A stretch of DNA of 64,000 nucleotides from Chitinophagaceae bacterium (lineage in GTDB: Bacteria; Bacteroidota; Bacteroidia; Chitinophagales; Chitinophagaceae): NCBI GenBank assembly GCA_016720745.1, contig JADKKA010000007.1:69291-133290 (forward strand), read 5' to 3'. Of this stretch, positions 36,541-45,078 are shown piece after piece; the stretch's first letter is position 1, and each line of letters begins with the position of its first letter. Below the pieces are notes generated by a model. That model ran no database searches. It was not told the DNA's origin and was given only the letters and a program-made list of their open reading frames with translations. A program made the translations under genes and the position numbers.

Positions 36541-37233
36541 TCAGTATCTCTTCTTCTTAAAATTCCCGCCGCCGCCACCGCGGTTATCCCGGCGATCATT
36601 GCGTCCGCCACCTCCACCACTACCGCCGCGCTGCTGGAATTTATTTCTCGGTTTGCCATATCCACCACGACTGTCCCTTCCTTCCTGCTGCGGACGGAAA
36701 GCTTTTACAAAAGGCGTATTGGTGAAAGTGAGCTGTCCTTCGGTGATATTATTTAATTCACTCTGAATGGCATCATCATGCACCAGTTCTTTGTGCCAGG
36801 TATTATAAGCGAGCTTCATGTAATAAGCAACGCAATTGGCAAAGCCCAGTTTCTTTTCCGGATTTTCTTCAGCCAGTCCTTTATTGATGATCACTTCCAG
36901 GTTCTTACCCAGGTGCGAAAACTTGGGGTAACGCTTGGGATAAGGAAGGGGATCGGGTTTGGCTTTCAGGGTTTCCCGGGTAGGGATGGGGTAGGGGGAT
37001 TTGACATCCAGGCTAAAATCAGCGATCAGAAACAAATGATCCCAGAGCTTATGCCTGAAATCCTCCACATTTTTCAGATGAGGGTTTAAAAAGCCCATCA
37101 GCTCAATCACCGCATGGGCATTGCGCTGCCGCCTTTCGGGGTCCTCAATCGTTAAAATATGCTCAACCATTTTCTGCACATGGCGCCCATATTCCTTCAT
37201 GGTCAGATGGTTCCTTGTGGTGTTATATTCCAT
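36541..37233 (-). CDS. DUF4290 protein with Arg/Gly-rich tail
   Basis: 230 residues from the ATG at 37233 (MEYNTTRNHLTMKEYGRHVQ), which matches the usual family start; an ATG at 37248 would coincide with the predicted transcription start. The helical DUF4290 domain covers about 1-175. The C-terminal 45 residues are a low-complexity tail with RGG-type units (GGYGKPRNKFQQRGGSGGGG, NDRRDNRGGGGGNFKKKRY), like those of RNA-binding proteins. Conserved in Bacteroidota, function unknown; the tail suggests nucleic acid binding. Confidence 0.85.
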   Translation of the reverse strand: MEYNTTRNHLTMKEYGRHVQKMVEHILTIEDPERRQRNAHAVIELMGFLNPHLKNVEDFRHKLWDHLFLIADFSLDVKSPYPIPTRETLKAKPDPLPYPKRYPKFSHLGKNLEVIINKGLAEENPEKKLGFANCVAYYMKLAYNTWHKELVHDDAIQSELNNITEGQLTFTNTPFVKAFRPQQEGRDSRGGYGKPRNKFQQRGGSGGGGGRNDRRDNRGGGGGNFKKKRY

Positions 37234-37253
37234 GTTTTCTATATCCATTGGAA

Positions 37254-37261
37254 CAAATGTA
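37254..37261 (-). promoter_or_regulatory. -7 element (TACATTTG) of the DUF4290 gene
   Basis: Exact TAnnTTTG on the minus strand. Transcription should start about 37249, giving a 15-base leader before the ATG at 37233. Confidence 0.6.
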
Positions 37262-37283
37262 GCTAATCTGGAGGGAAGTGGCA

Positions 37284-37510
37284 AGTTGGCTAGTGGCTAG
37301 TAGGGAGTGGCTAGTTCGGAGTGGCAAGTGGGGAGTAGCGAGTGGGTGACATTGAAAGTTTTGGGGCATGGGTTATTGTCCTTGAAATAGTAATCTATAC
37401 ATTAAGGTCACCCCAATACCAAATTCCTAATACCCAATACCCGCCTTCGCTGAGGCTATGGCGGGCGAAGCCAATATCTTAATATCCCAATATCTAATAC
37501 TCTATTCCCT
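37284..37510. repeat. Repeat patch with CGCCTTCGC hairpin element, second copy
   Basis: GGCTAGTGGCTAGTAGGGAG-like words at 37284-37350, AATACCCAATTCC-like words at 37418-37440, and CCCGCCTTCGCTGAGGCTAT-GGCGGGCGAAGC at about 37440-37472, then ATATCTTAATATCCC words. The families are those at 36.3 and 39.8 kb. Confidence 0.65.
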
Positions 37511-37596
37511 CCTTGATCAAGGTTTCATCAATTATTTATTGGGCATTTCTTCTTAAGGTGCATGGGTTGTTCCCCTTTAGGGGTTAGGGGTAAAAG

Positions 37597-37623
37597 AAAG
37601 GGGCCCCGAACCAAGGCCCCTTT
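37597..37623 (-). terminator. Strong bidirectional terminator hairpin
   Basis: Perfect 9-base-pair stem AAAGGGGCC / GGCCCCTTT with a 9-base loop, followed by T on the plus strand and by CTTTTA on the minus strand. It lies 36 bases past the end of a minus-strand PAS-like open frame (37659) and probably terminated that gene. Confidence 0.75.
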
Positions 37624-37658
37624 TACAAGCCACCATCCTCTTCCACCTAAGAGGTCGT

Positions 37659-38024
37659 TTAAGAAAAGTTGATTGACACAGTACAAGATGACTCGTTACG
37701 TTTCTCATTATCCGTCCGAAGTGAGTGTAGTAACGCCTTACTGGTGACTATGTCTGATCCGGATCTTTGTCCGGAATATGCTGAACAGCTGCGCAGGGAT
37801 TGGATGGCCTGCGGGCCGTTATCCTTTTTGTTGCCGGTTAAATATTTAGCAAATATGATACCAACCCGGTTTTTTGTGGAATTAAATTGATTGATATCAT
37901 GTAAAAAAATCAGGGATGCTTCTTTCCCATTGGCAGACAGGTCATGCCCTTTAATATTGATATGTGCAGGTACGGGAATCATAAGCATTATTCTGGTGAA
38001 ACTCTTACTGATAACAGGGTAAAA
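37659..38024 (-). pseudogene. Remnant of a PAS-domain protein
   Basis: An open minus-strand frame bounded upstream by TAG (38027-38025). Part of it (INIKGHDLSANGKEASLIF, then HDINQFN) reads like the last strands of a PAS domain, where the consensus is a GHDLxFNGKEA-type hairpin and an HDIT-type end. Nothing before it continues the domain in one frame, and the rest of the frame is not recognisable. It looks like a decayed sensor gene. The overlapping plus-strand frame 37669-37890 is probably a shadow. The remaining part of the 37.3-38.2 kb gap shows no gene. Confidence 0.45.
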
Positions 38025-38224
38025 CTAATTAACCGGATGTTTCCTGTCAATTGTAATATTGCCTCTCTTTTATACGATTATTTTAGGCTTATCCACAGCA
38101 AATATTCATGTCCTTTTCAGCAGTTTAACGCAGGTAGTTCATCCGCTTAAACAGTAAATCGAAAAAACCCTGGGCAGTTCTTTTTGCAGCGGTTTATTTT
38201 ACTGCGTAATTCAACTACCCGGAA

Positions 38225-38232
38225 TACCTTTG
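38225..38232 (+). promoter_or_regulatory. -7 element (TACCTTTG) of the glycosyltransferase gene
   Basis: Exact TAnnTTTG, 9 bases before the ATG at 38242, so the transcript would have a leader of only a few bases. ACTG at 38201 with a 20-base spacer is a weak -33 element. Confidence 0.6.
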
Positions 38233-38241
38233 CTGCCGCTC

Positions 38242-39327
38242 ATGCCAATCGCTATTCATATTAATACATTACCGGGGCAGACAGATCCTTCCCTAAGACA
38301 TTTTCTGCAGGCTTTGTTTCAGGAATGGACGGCCGATGCAGCGGGGCATCAGTTTTTGTTGATCGGACAAAAAAAAGAAAACAGCCTTTCTCATCTTTCT
38401 TCCAATAATTGTTCCTGGCAGGAAGCACCGGCTCCTGGAAAATCGATCGCTTATCAGTACTGGCAAAGGGTCCGGCTTCCATTATTATTAAAGAAAAACA
38501 AAACGGAACTCCTGATCGCCGCAGGGGGAATGAGTATGATTCCATCCCGGATCCCATCTGTTTTATTGGTATACGGAAATGACCTGCAGCGTGGAAAGGA
38601 CAAAGCCTTTATAAGGATGCTGCAACAGGCTGTTCAGATTATTGTCTTAACAGATAAAGATGCGAAACATCTTTCCCATGAATACCTGATAACACCGGAA
38701 AAGATTGCTGTATTAAAAGCCGCTCCTGCTTTTACAAACTATCCGCTCAGTTTTGAAGAGAAATCCATTCTCAAAAGCCGTTATACGGAAGGGAAGGAAT
38801 TTTTTATGTACAGCGGGATCATCGGGGCCCATCAAAACCTGACCAACCTGCTCAAGGCATTTTCGGTTTTCAAAAAAAGACAGGGTACCAATACCAAACT
38901 CCTGTTAGAAGGCCCCATCAATCAAAAAGACAAGGCCTTCACCGATAGTCTGGCCCATTATAAATACCGGGAGGAACTGGTACTTACCGGCGAACTGCCT
39001 CCATCCGAAAGGGCCGCCCTGATCGCTGCTGCCTATGCCCTGGTGGATCCGGCAATGCGGCCCCATGCTGCGATTCCGGTAATGGAAGCAGCTGCTGCGG
39101 GTGTACCCTCTATTTGTGTGGCGGGCCACCCGGTGCTGGAAGCGGATACTTATCTCGCTGCTGATATGACCGATTATGTGGACCTGGCTTCTGTTCTGAT
39201 GCAGATGTACAAAGATGAAGGCCTTCGGAACCAGCTGATTCAAAAAATCGGGAGCAGGACAGTCAGCCCCTCAATGGAAAATGCGCTGGATTCCTTTGTC
39301 CAAATCATCAAGCCCCTGCTTCGCTGA
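38242..39327 (+). CDS. Glycosyltransferase, GT4/GT-B type
   Basis: 361 residues; the ATG at 38242 is preferred to an upstream TTG at 38230 that lies inside the promoter. The GT-B C-terminal domain shows FMYSGIIGAHQNLTNLLKAF (sugar-nucleotide binding), LVLTGELPPSERAALIAAAY and VMEAAAAGVPSICV, the ExxxxG-like motif of GT4 enzymes. It probably makes a surface glycan; donor and acceptor unknown. Followed closely by gldC. Confidence 0.88.
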   Translation: MPIAIHINTLPGQTDPSLRHFLQALFQEWTADAAGHQFLLIGQKKENSLSHLSSNNCSWQEAPAPGKSIAYQYWQRVRLPLLLKKNKTELLIAAGGMSMIPSRIPSVLLVYGNDLQRGKDKAFIRMLQQAVQIIVLTDKDAKHLSHEYLITPEKIAVLKAAPAFTNYPLSFEEKSILKSRYTEGKEFFMYSGIIGAHQNLTNLLKAFSVFKKRQGTNTKLLLEGPINQKDKAFTDSLAHYKYREELVLTGELPPSERAALIAAAYALVDPAMRPHAAIPVMEAAAAGVPSICVAGHPVLEADTYLAADMTDYVDLASVLMQMYKDEGLRNQLIQKIGSRTVSPSMENALDSFVQIIKPLLR

Positions 39328-39340
39328 TGCGAAGCCTTCC

Positions 39341-39348
39341 TATCTTTG
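39341..39348 (+). promoter_or_regulatory. -7 element (TATCTTTG) of gldC
   Basis: Exact TAnnTTTG, predicted start near 39354, about 27 bases before the gldC ATG. Confidence 0.6.
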
Positions 39349-39380
39349 CCGCTCAATAAAATAACCCGGGAAGGGTCAAT

Positions 39381-39731
39381 ATGAATAAATCAAGTATACT
39401 GATCGATGTGTTCACTGATGATAACCGGGTACCAGACAGCATCCAGTGGAGTGCCACCGATACCTCCGCAGAGAATGCACAAAAAGCCAAGGCTATGATG
39501 ATTGCTTTCTGGGACGGTGCCGAAAAAGCCGCCCTGCGGATTGATCTCTGGACCAAGGATATGATGGTGGATGAGATGGCTGATTTTTTTTACCAGACCC
39601 TGATGACCATGGCCGATACCTATGGAAGAGCCACCAAATACCAGGACCAGGTAGAAGAAATGAAAAGCTTTGCCAAAGGGTTTTATGAAAAATTCAGGGC
39701 AAGGCAGTTGAAGGAGAATAAGGCGGATTAG
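39381..39731 (+). CDS. gldC: Gliding motility protein GldC homologue
   Basis: 116 residues. The family core is visible: KAKAMMIAFWDGAEKAALRI, LWTKDMMVDEMADFFYQT and LMTMADTYGRAT. GldC supports gliding in Flavobacterium but is also found in non-gliding relatives, so its presence does not prove motility. Soluble cytoplasmic protein without signal peptide. A repeat patch starts directly after the stop codon. Confidence 0.88.
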   Translation: MNKSSILIDVFTDDNRVPDSIQWSATDTSAENAQKAKAMMIAFWDGAEKAALRIDLWTKDMMVDEMADFFYQTLMTMADTYGRATKYQDQVEEMKSFAKGFYEKFRARQLKENKAD

Positions 39732-39945
39732 AAGCAGTCGATAGTCGATAGTCGATAGTCGAGAGTCAAGAGTCGGGAGTTGAGAATTATTAATGATGAG
39801 TTATGAGTGGCGGGGTATTCCCCAAACATTAGTAATCTTTGCAAAGAGGAAACCAAAATATCTAATTCCCAATTCCCAATACCCCCGCTTTCCCTTAGGC
39901 TACGGCGGTTAAAGCAATACCTAATTCCTAATAACAAATATCCAA
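39732..39945. repeat. Repeat patch with AGTCGAT tandem and CGCCTTCGC-like element
   Basis: Four near-perfect AGTCGAT units (39737-39765) start 6 bases after the gldC stop. AATTCCCAATTCCCAATACC words follow at 39870-39890, then CCCGCTTTCCCTTAGGCTAC-GGCGGTTAAAGC, a third, diverged copy of the hairpin element. It reaches to 3 bases before the yqeY ATG. Confidence 0.65.
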
Positions 39946-39947
39946 CT

Positions 39948-40400
39948 ATGTCACTCGAACAAAAAATAATGACCGATCTGAAAGCTGCCATGATTGCCAA
40001 AGATGAAGCCGCCCTGCGTAGCTTACGTGCTGTGAAAGCCGCCATCCTTTTGGCTAAAACATCAGAAGGTGGTTCCGGTGAATTGAAAGAAGAAGATGAG
40101 ATCAAGATCTTGCAGAAGCTGGTGAAGCAAAGAAAAGATTCACTTGAAATTTTTCAACAGCAGAACCGGGCGGACCTCGCCAAAAAAGAAGAAGAGGAAA
40201 TTGCGGTGATTGAGAAATTTCTTCCTCAACAAATGTCAGCAGAAGAACTGAAAACGGAGATTGCTGCCATCATTGCATCGGTAGGGGCTACTTCTCCTGC
40301 TGATATGGGGAAAGTGATGGGCGTGGCTTCCAAACAGTTTGCCGGAAAGGCTGATGGCAAAACCATTTCTGCTGTGGTAAAAGAATTATTGGCCCGTTAA
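39948..40400 (+). CDS. GatB/YqeY domain protein
   Basis: 150 residues from the ATG at 39948; the frame upstream is repeat sequence. YqeY family: SLEQKIMTDLKAAMIAKDEA at the N-terminus and IEKFLPQQMSAEELKTEI, GVASKQFAGKADGKTISAVV at the C-terminus, the part similar to the GatB tail that binds tRNA. It may help tRNA-dependent amidation or act independently; function not fixed. Cytoplasmic. Confidence 0.9.
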   Translation: MSLEQKIMTDLKAAMIAKDEAALRSLRAVKAAILLAKTSEGGSGELKEEDEIKILQKLVKQRKDSLEIFQQQNRADLAKKEEEEIAVIEKFLPQQMSAEELKTEIAAIIASVGATSPADMGKVMGVASKQFAGKADGKTISAVVKELLAR

Positions 40401-40476
40401 ATACCGGGTTTAAGGAATCTTTAGGAGCATTGCAGGGCTAAACTTACCTTTTCTACGTTTTTCCTTAAACCTCTCC

Positions 40477-41019
40477 ATGCTGATTGATATCATCTTTGCG
40501 GTTTTTCTCCTGCTGGCAGTGATGCGCGGTTACCGCCAGGGACTGATCATTGGATTATTCTCTCTCCTGTCTATCATCATCGGACTGGCAGCCGCTATGA
40601 AATTGTCAACCGTGGTGGCCGGATGGCTGGGGGATTCAGTGAATATGTCCAAAGAGTGGCTGCCCCTGGTGTCCTTTATCCTGGTGTTTTTTGTGGTGGT
40701 CTTACTGATCAGACTGGGAGCCAAAGCCATTGAAAGTGCTGTGGAAGTAGTACTGATGGGCTGGATCAATAAACTGGCCGGTATCATCCTGTATGCCGTA
40801 ATTGGATTGCTGGTATTCAGTGTACTGCTCTTTTATGCTGAACAAATGCAGTTATTTCAACCCGCCACTATCCGGGAGTCGGTCAGTTACCCGCTGGTAC
40901 AGCCCTGGGGTCCCAGGGTAATCAATGGCATCGGGTCGGTGATTCCCATTTTTAAAGACATGTTCAGTGAACTGGAATCATTCTTTGGAAATGTTTCCCG
41001 GAAAATATCCATGTACTGA
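40477..41019 (+). CDS. CvpA family membrane protein
   Basis: 180 residues with four transmembrane helices; the family signature IIFAVFLLLAVMRGYRQGLI lies at the N-terminus. CvpA homologues are linked to colicin V production in E. coli and to envelope stress tolerance elsewhere. Located in the inner membrane, between yqeY and the hydrolase gene. Confidence 0.85.
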   Translation: MLIDIIFAVFLLLAVMRGYRQGLIIGLFSLLSIIIGLAAAMKLSTVVAGWLGDSVNMSKEWLPLVSFILVFFVVVLLIRLGAKAIESAVEVVLMGWINKLAGIILYAVIGLLVFSVLLFYAEQMQLFQPATIRESVSYPLVQPWGPRVINGIGSVIPIFKDMFSELESFFGNVSRKISMY

Positions 41020-41153
41020 ATAACATCCTGATTACTTCAGTTTATTTCCCCTGTGCGGGTTTCAGCAGCTTAATTCTCAACTAAATAGCTTTTTTTTAGG
41101 CTAAAACGACTATTTTAGCCCCCGGAAGAGGCATTGCCCGCCGAACGACTGCT

Positions 41154-41933
41154 ATGGAGTACGAAATCAGACAGCAAGATAAGTTCAAGTATATTGAAGA
41201 AGGTACCGGGGAACCGCTGGTACTGCTTCATGGACTATTTGGCGCCCTGAGTAATTTCAGGGACCTGATTGAATATTTCCGTCAGCATTATAAAGTAGTG
41301 GTGCCCATGCTCCCCCTGCTGGAAATGGATATCCTGCATACTTCTGTGGGAGGACTGGCCAAATATGTCCATAAATTCCTGGAAGCAAGAGACCTGAATG
41401 CCGTACACCTGCTCGGAAATTCACTGGGCGGACATGTAGGTCTGGTGCATACACTCAAGCATCCTGAAAGAATCAAATCACTGATATTGACGGGAAGTTC
41501 CGGTTTGTTTGAAAACGGAATGGGGGATAGTTATCCCAAGCGGGGCGATAAAGAATATATCCGCAAAAAAACAGCACTTACTTTTTATGATCCGGCTATG
41601 GCCACTGATGAACTGGTGGATGAAGTATACAGCATCACCAATAACCGGATGAAGGCTATCAAGATCATTGCCCTGGCCAAGAGTGCTATTCGTAATAACC
41701 TGGGTGAAGAACTGAGTCAGATCAAACAACCTACCTTACTGGTATGGGGAAATAATGATACGATTACTCCGCCATTTGTTGCCAAAGAGTTCAACAAACT
41801 GATTCCAAACAGCGAATTGCATTTTATAGACAAATGCGGACATGCGCCCATGATGGAAGTGCCGGCTGAATTCAATGCCGTTCTGCACAAATTCCTGAAA
41901 AAGCTGACTGAGCCCGCAGCGATCAGCTCATAA
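41154..41933 (+). CDS. Alpha/beta hydrolase
   Basis: 259 residues, cytoplasmic. Oxyanion strand LVLLHGLFGALSNF, nucleophile Ser90 in LLGNSLGGHVGL, acid in VWGNNDTITPP, and catalytic His in DKCGHAPMMEVP. Substrate unknown. It lies 59 bases before the CBS gene in the conserved envelope block. Confidence 0.88.
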   Translation: MEYEIRQQDKFKYIEEGTGEPLVLLHGLFGALSNFRDLIEYFRQHYKVVVPMLPLLEMDILHTSVGGLAKYVHKFLEARDLNAVHLLGNSLGGHVGLVHTLKHPERIKSLILTGSSGLFENGMGDSYPKRGDKEYIRKKTALTFYDPAMATDELVDEVYSITNNRMKAIKIIALAKSAIRNNLGEELSQIKQPTLLVWGNNDTITPPFVAKEFNKLIPNSELHFIDKCGHAPMMEVPAEFNAVLHKFLKKLTEPAAISS

Positions 41934-41992
41934 GGACTGTCTTGTTTTAGTTCTTTCTGCTTTGTACATTTAGATTAGTAAAGCCGCTATCC

Positions 41993-42655
41993 ATGTTAAC
42001 CAGAGAAGTACTATCTCAGCATCTCCCCTCCCTGCACCTGCACGATAAAGTGTACCAGGCGCTGCAACTCATGAATGATAACCAGATCACCCATTTACCG
42101 GTACTGGACGGGGAGAAATTCGCGGGTTTACTAAGCGAGGATGATTTACTACAGGCAGAGAATGATCATGCACCATTATCATCATTGGAACAATCCTTTT
42201 CTTCATTTGCTGTTAGGGAAGAAGACCATTTCCTGAAAGCAGTGCAACTGGCTGCTGATAACGGACTGAGTCTGGTACCCGTGATCAATGAAGAAAATGA
42301 ACTCACCGGTACCGTTACTTATACAGAACTCCTTCGCCATGCAGCTGCTTTTATGAGCCTGAATGAACCGGGCGGACTGATTGTACTGGAATTGCCCAGT
42401 AACCAGTATTCCTTTAATGAAATCAGCAAACTGGTTGAGACCAACGATGCACAGATCACCCAGCTGAATACCCACAATGATGCCGAAACAGGCATGATGC
42501 AGGTTACTATCCGGATCAATAAAACAGAGATATCAGATATACTGGCCACATTTCAGCGGTATGAATACAATGTGAAGTATTTCTTTGGCGAAGAACAGTA
42601 TGCCAATGAACTCCGGAGTAATTATGATAACCTGATGAATTACCTGAAGATCTGA
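41993..42655 (+). CDS. CBS-domain pair protein with ACT-like C-terminus
   Basis: 220 residues. Two CBS motifs (about 5-55 ending THLPVLDGEKFAGLLSEDDL, and about 75-120 with LSLVPVINEENELTGTVTY) are followed by an ACT-like region (IVLELPSNQYSFNEISKLVE, MMQVTIRINKTEISDILATF). CBS pairs bind adenine nucleotides. In Bacteroidota this gene regularly precedes NAD kinase, which fits a role in sensing nucleotides. Confidence 0.85.
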   Translation: MLTREVLSQHLPSLHLHDKVYQALQLMNDNQITHLPVLDGEKFAGLLSEDDLLQAENDHAPLSSLEQSFSSFAVREEDHFLKAVQLAADNGLSLVPVINEENELTGTVTYTELLRHAAAFMSLNEPGGLIVLELPSNQYSFNEISKLVETNDAQITQLNTHNDAETGMMQVTIRINKTEISDILATFQRYEYNVKYFFGEEQYANELRSNYDNLMNYLKI

Positions 42656-42718
42656 TCGCTTATCCGTTCATTCTGATAAATTACCAGTAATTTAGACGCC
42701 TGACCAGCAACAGCGGGA

Positions 42719-44131
42719 ATGAGGGGGAACAACAAATACTGCTTTTTATTTTTCATTCTCGTTTTAGGGTATTGCAGCCTTGCTGCCCAGCCTTTATCTG
42801 CTCCTGATTCCACCGTTTCCAATTATATCGTTGGGGAGATACAGATTACCGGCAATAAAAAAACCAGAGCCGAAATCATCCTTCGCGAATTGTCCTTTCA
42901 CAAGGGAGAATCCTTTACACCCGAAGAGCTGACAAACCGGATGGAAGAAGGAAGAAAACAGCTCATGAATACCGCCCTGTTTCACCAGGTGCTGGTGGCT
43001 GCAAAAGATTTTAACGGGAATACAATCAATATTCAGGTGGAAGTAAAAGAGCGCTGGTATCTTTTTCCAGTTCCTTATTTCAAACCGGTTGACCGGAATA
43101 TTAATCAGTGGCTGGTAGAACAAAAAGGCAGTTTTGACCGCGTGAATTATGGTGCCAAACTGACCTGGAACAATGCCACCGGAAGAAATGATAAATTCAA
43201 ACTCTGGCTGATCAGCGGATATACCCGACAGCTCTCTTTCAGTTACGACCGCTTATACATCGACCGCAACATGAAACTGGGAGCCAGTATGTCATTTGCC
43301 TATGGAAAGAACCGGGAAATCAACTATAATACCGTCAATGATAAACAGGTTTTTCTGAAGGATGAGAATAAATATCTCCGGCATTTCATGAACGGAAATA
43401 TTGGTATCAGCTGGCGACCGGCGATTAATACAAGGCATTCATTCGGGATCGGATTTAGTTCGGAAGAAGTGGGGGATACCATTGTGGCCCTGAACCCGGA
43501 GTATTTTACACCCGGCAAAAACAAGATCGGGTATCCCAGTTTCTATTACAATCTGACCCATCTTCACCTGGACTATATCCCTTATCCAACAAAAGGGCTG
43601 GGGCTGAAATTCTCATTCAGCAAAAACGGACTCAATAGCAGCATCAATCTCTGGCAATTACACCTGAATACACTTACAGCCTTTAAGCTGGGTCCTAAAA
43701 CATTTTCCCATCTGTACACATATGGTGGTATCAAATTACCATTTAAGCAACCCTGGTTCAACCGTCGATTTCTGGGTTATGGGGATACTTATTTGCAGGG
43801 CTATGAATATAATGTAATGGATGGGGTTGCCGGTGGTTTTATCAAAGCATCCCTTCATCAGGAATTATTCAGCACCCGTTTCCGGCTGCCCAGAGGGAAA
43901 AACAAACCCATGCTGGCCATTCCTTTCCGGGTTGTTGGAAAGGTATACGGAAATACGGGCTATGTCTATGATCCTGAACCGGGCGATAACCTGCTCAGCA
44001 ATAAAATGCTGTACACCGGCGGAATCGGCATTGATATTATTACCTTGTATGATGTGGTGGTTAAAGTGGAATGGTCATTCAACCAGTTAGGACAAAACGG
44101 GCTATTTTTACACCGAAAGAGTATATTTTGA
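42719..44131 (+). CDS. BamA/TamA-like outer-membrane protein with POTRA domain
   Basis: 470 residues: signal peptide (about 1-20, ending SLAAQP), a POTRA domain (YIVGEIQITGNKKTRAEIIL, NRMEEGRKQLMNTALFHQV) and a membrane beta barrel of about 16 predicted strands. It is shorter than BamA and has a single clear POTRA. Likely a helper in outer-membrane protein or lipoprotein insertion; partner unknown. It ends 2 bases before NAD kinase, so the genes are cotranscribed. Confidence 0.83.
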   Translation: MRGNNKYCFLFFILVLGYCSLAAQPLSAPDSTVSNYIVGEIQITGNKKTRAEIILRELSFHKGESFTPEELTNRMEEGRKQLMNTALFHQVLVAAKDFNGNTINIQVEVKERWYLFPVPYFKPVDRNINQWLVEQKGSFDRVNYGAKLTWNNATGRNDKFKLWLISGYTRQLSFSYDRLYIDRNMKLGASMSFAYGKNREINYNTVNDKQVFLKDENKYLRHFMNGNIGISWRPAINTRHSFGIGFSSEEVGDTIVALNPEYFTPGKNKIGYPSFYYNLTHLHLDYIPYPTKGLGLKFSFSKNGLNSSINLWQLHLNTLTAFKLGPKTFSHLYTYGGIKLPFKQPWFNRRFLGYGDTYLQGYEYNVMDGVAGGFIKASLHQELFSTRFRLPRGKNKPMLAIPFRVVGKVYGNTGYVYDPEPGDNLLSNKMLYTGGIGIDIITLYDVVVKVEWSFNQLGQNGLFLHRKSIF

Positions 44132-44133
44132 TA

Positions 44134-45009
44134 ATGAAAGCAGCGATCTACAGCCGGGTGATGGAAGCCGAACAACAAAAGGACTTCCAGTTATTTTTTG
44201 ATGAACTGGCTGTTCAGAAAATTGAGCCGGTCATTTTTCAGCCTTTCTTTAATGCGATTAAGGATAAACTTCATTTACCTGCAGGAACGGCCACTTTCTC
44301 GGATTCGGCGGATCTGCATGATATCGAATTCATCATCAGTCTGGGTGGCGATGGCACCCTCCTGGATACCGTGACCCTGGTTCGCAATCAGGATATTTCC
44401 ATCATGGGGATCAATTTCGGCAGACTGGGTTTTCTGGCCGGTATTGGCCGGGATGAAGTAACTAGGGCGGTAAAAGCCATGGCCCAGCGGACCTATGTGG
44501 TGGACAAAAGAACAATGATCCATGTGGATGCAAGTATTCCGCTTTTTGGCGATGTGCCCTATGGTTTAAATGAATTCTCTATTCATAAACGGGATGTGGC
44601 TTCGATGATCAAGATCCATACCTACCTGAACGGAGAATTTTTGAATACTTATTGGGCCGATGGATTAATTGTGGCAACTCCTACCGGATCAACTGGTTAT
44701 TCCCTGAGTTGTGGCGGGCCGGTGGTTTTTCCGGACTCCGGCAGTTTTGTGATCACCCCGGTGGCACCCCATAACCTGAATGTGCGGCCCATTGTGGTGC
44801 CGGATAACAATATTATTTCATTTGAAATTGAAAGCCGGTCCGACCAGTTTATCTGCGCCCTCGATTCCCGCCGGGAAATTGTGAGCAAGGATATCCAGCT
44901 GGCGGTTAAAAAAGAGGATTTTGATATCAGTCTGGTCCGCCTCAGCGAGAATAATTTCCTGCAAACCCTGCGGAATAAGCTGACCTGGGGACTGGATAAA
45001 CGGAACTAA
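44134..45009 (+). CDS. nadK: NAD kinase
   Basis: Phosphorylates NAD+ to NADP+. 291 residues from the ATG at 44134, 2 bases after the previous stop. The GGDGT motif is in SLGGDGTLLDTV (catalytic Asp), NEFSIHKRD is the NE/D motif, and TPTGSTGYSLSCGGPVV the conserved ATP-grasping loop. Cytoplasmic, essential. Confidence 0.95.
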   Translation: MKAAIYSRVMEAEQQKDFQLFFDELAVQKIEPVIFQPFFNAIKDKLHLPAGTATFSDSADLHDIEFIISLGGDGTLLDTVTLVRNQDISIMGINFGRLGFLAGIGRDEVTRAVKAMAQRTYVVDKRTMIHVDASIPLFGDVPYGLNEFSIHKRDVASMIKIHTYLNGEFLNTYWADGLIVATPTGSTGYSLSCGGPVVFPDSGSFVITPVAPHNLNVRPIVVPDNNIISFEIESRSDQFICALDSRREIVSKDIQLAVKKEDFDISLVRLSENNFLQTLRNKLTWGLDKRN

Positions 45010-45078
45010 ATTCTTAGTCCGGTAAAAGAAAATAGCTACTTTTAACGTTCTAATTGATCCCGAACCATTTTAAACGTT

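Noticed and set aside
37669..37890. A 73-codon plus-strand frame starting with TTG
   Set aside because: Opposite the PAS-like minus-strand frame, non-ATG start, no promoter box and no recognisable domain.
38089..38097. A perfect DnaA-box-like TTATCCACA in a gene-poor stretch, considered as an origin sign
   Set aside because: Only one box, no cluster, no AT-rich unwinding element, and no dnaA nearby. The 9-mer is expected by chance at this frequency.
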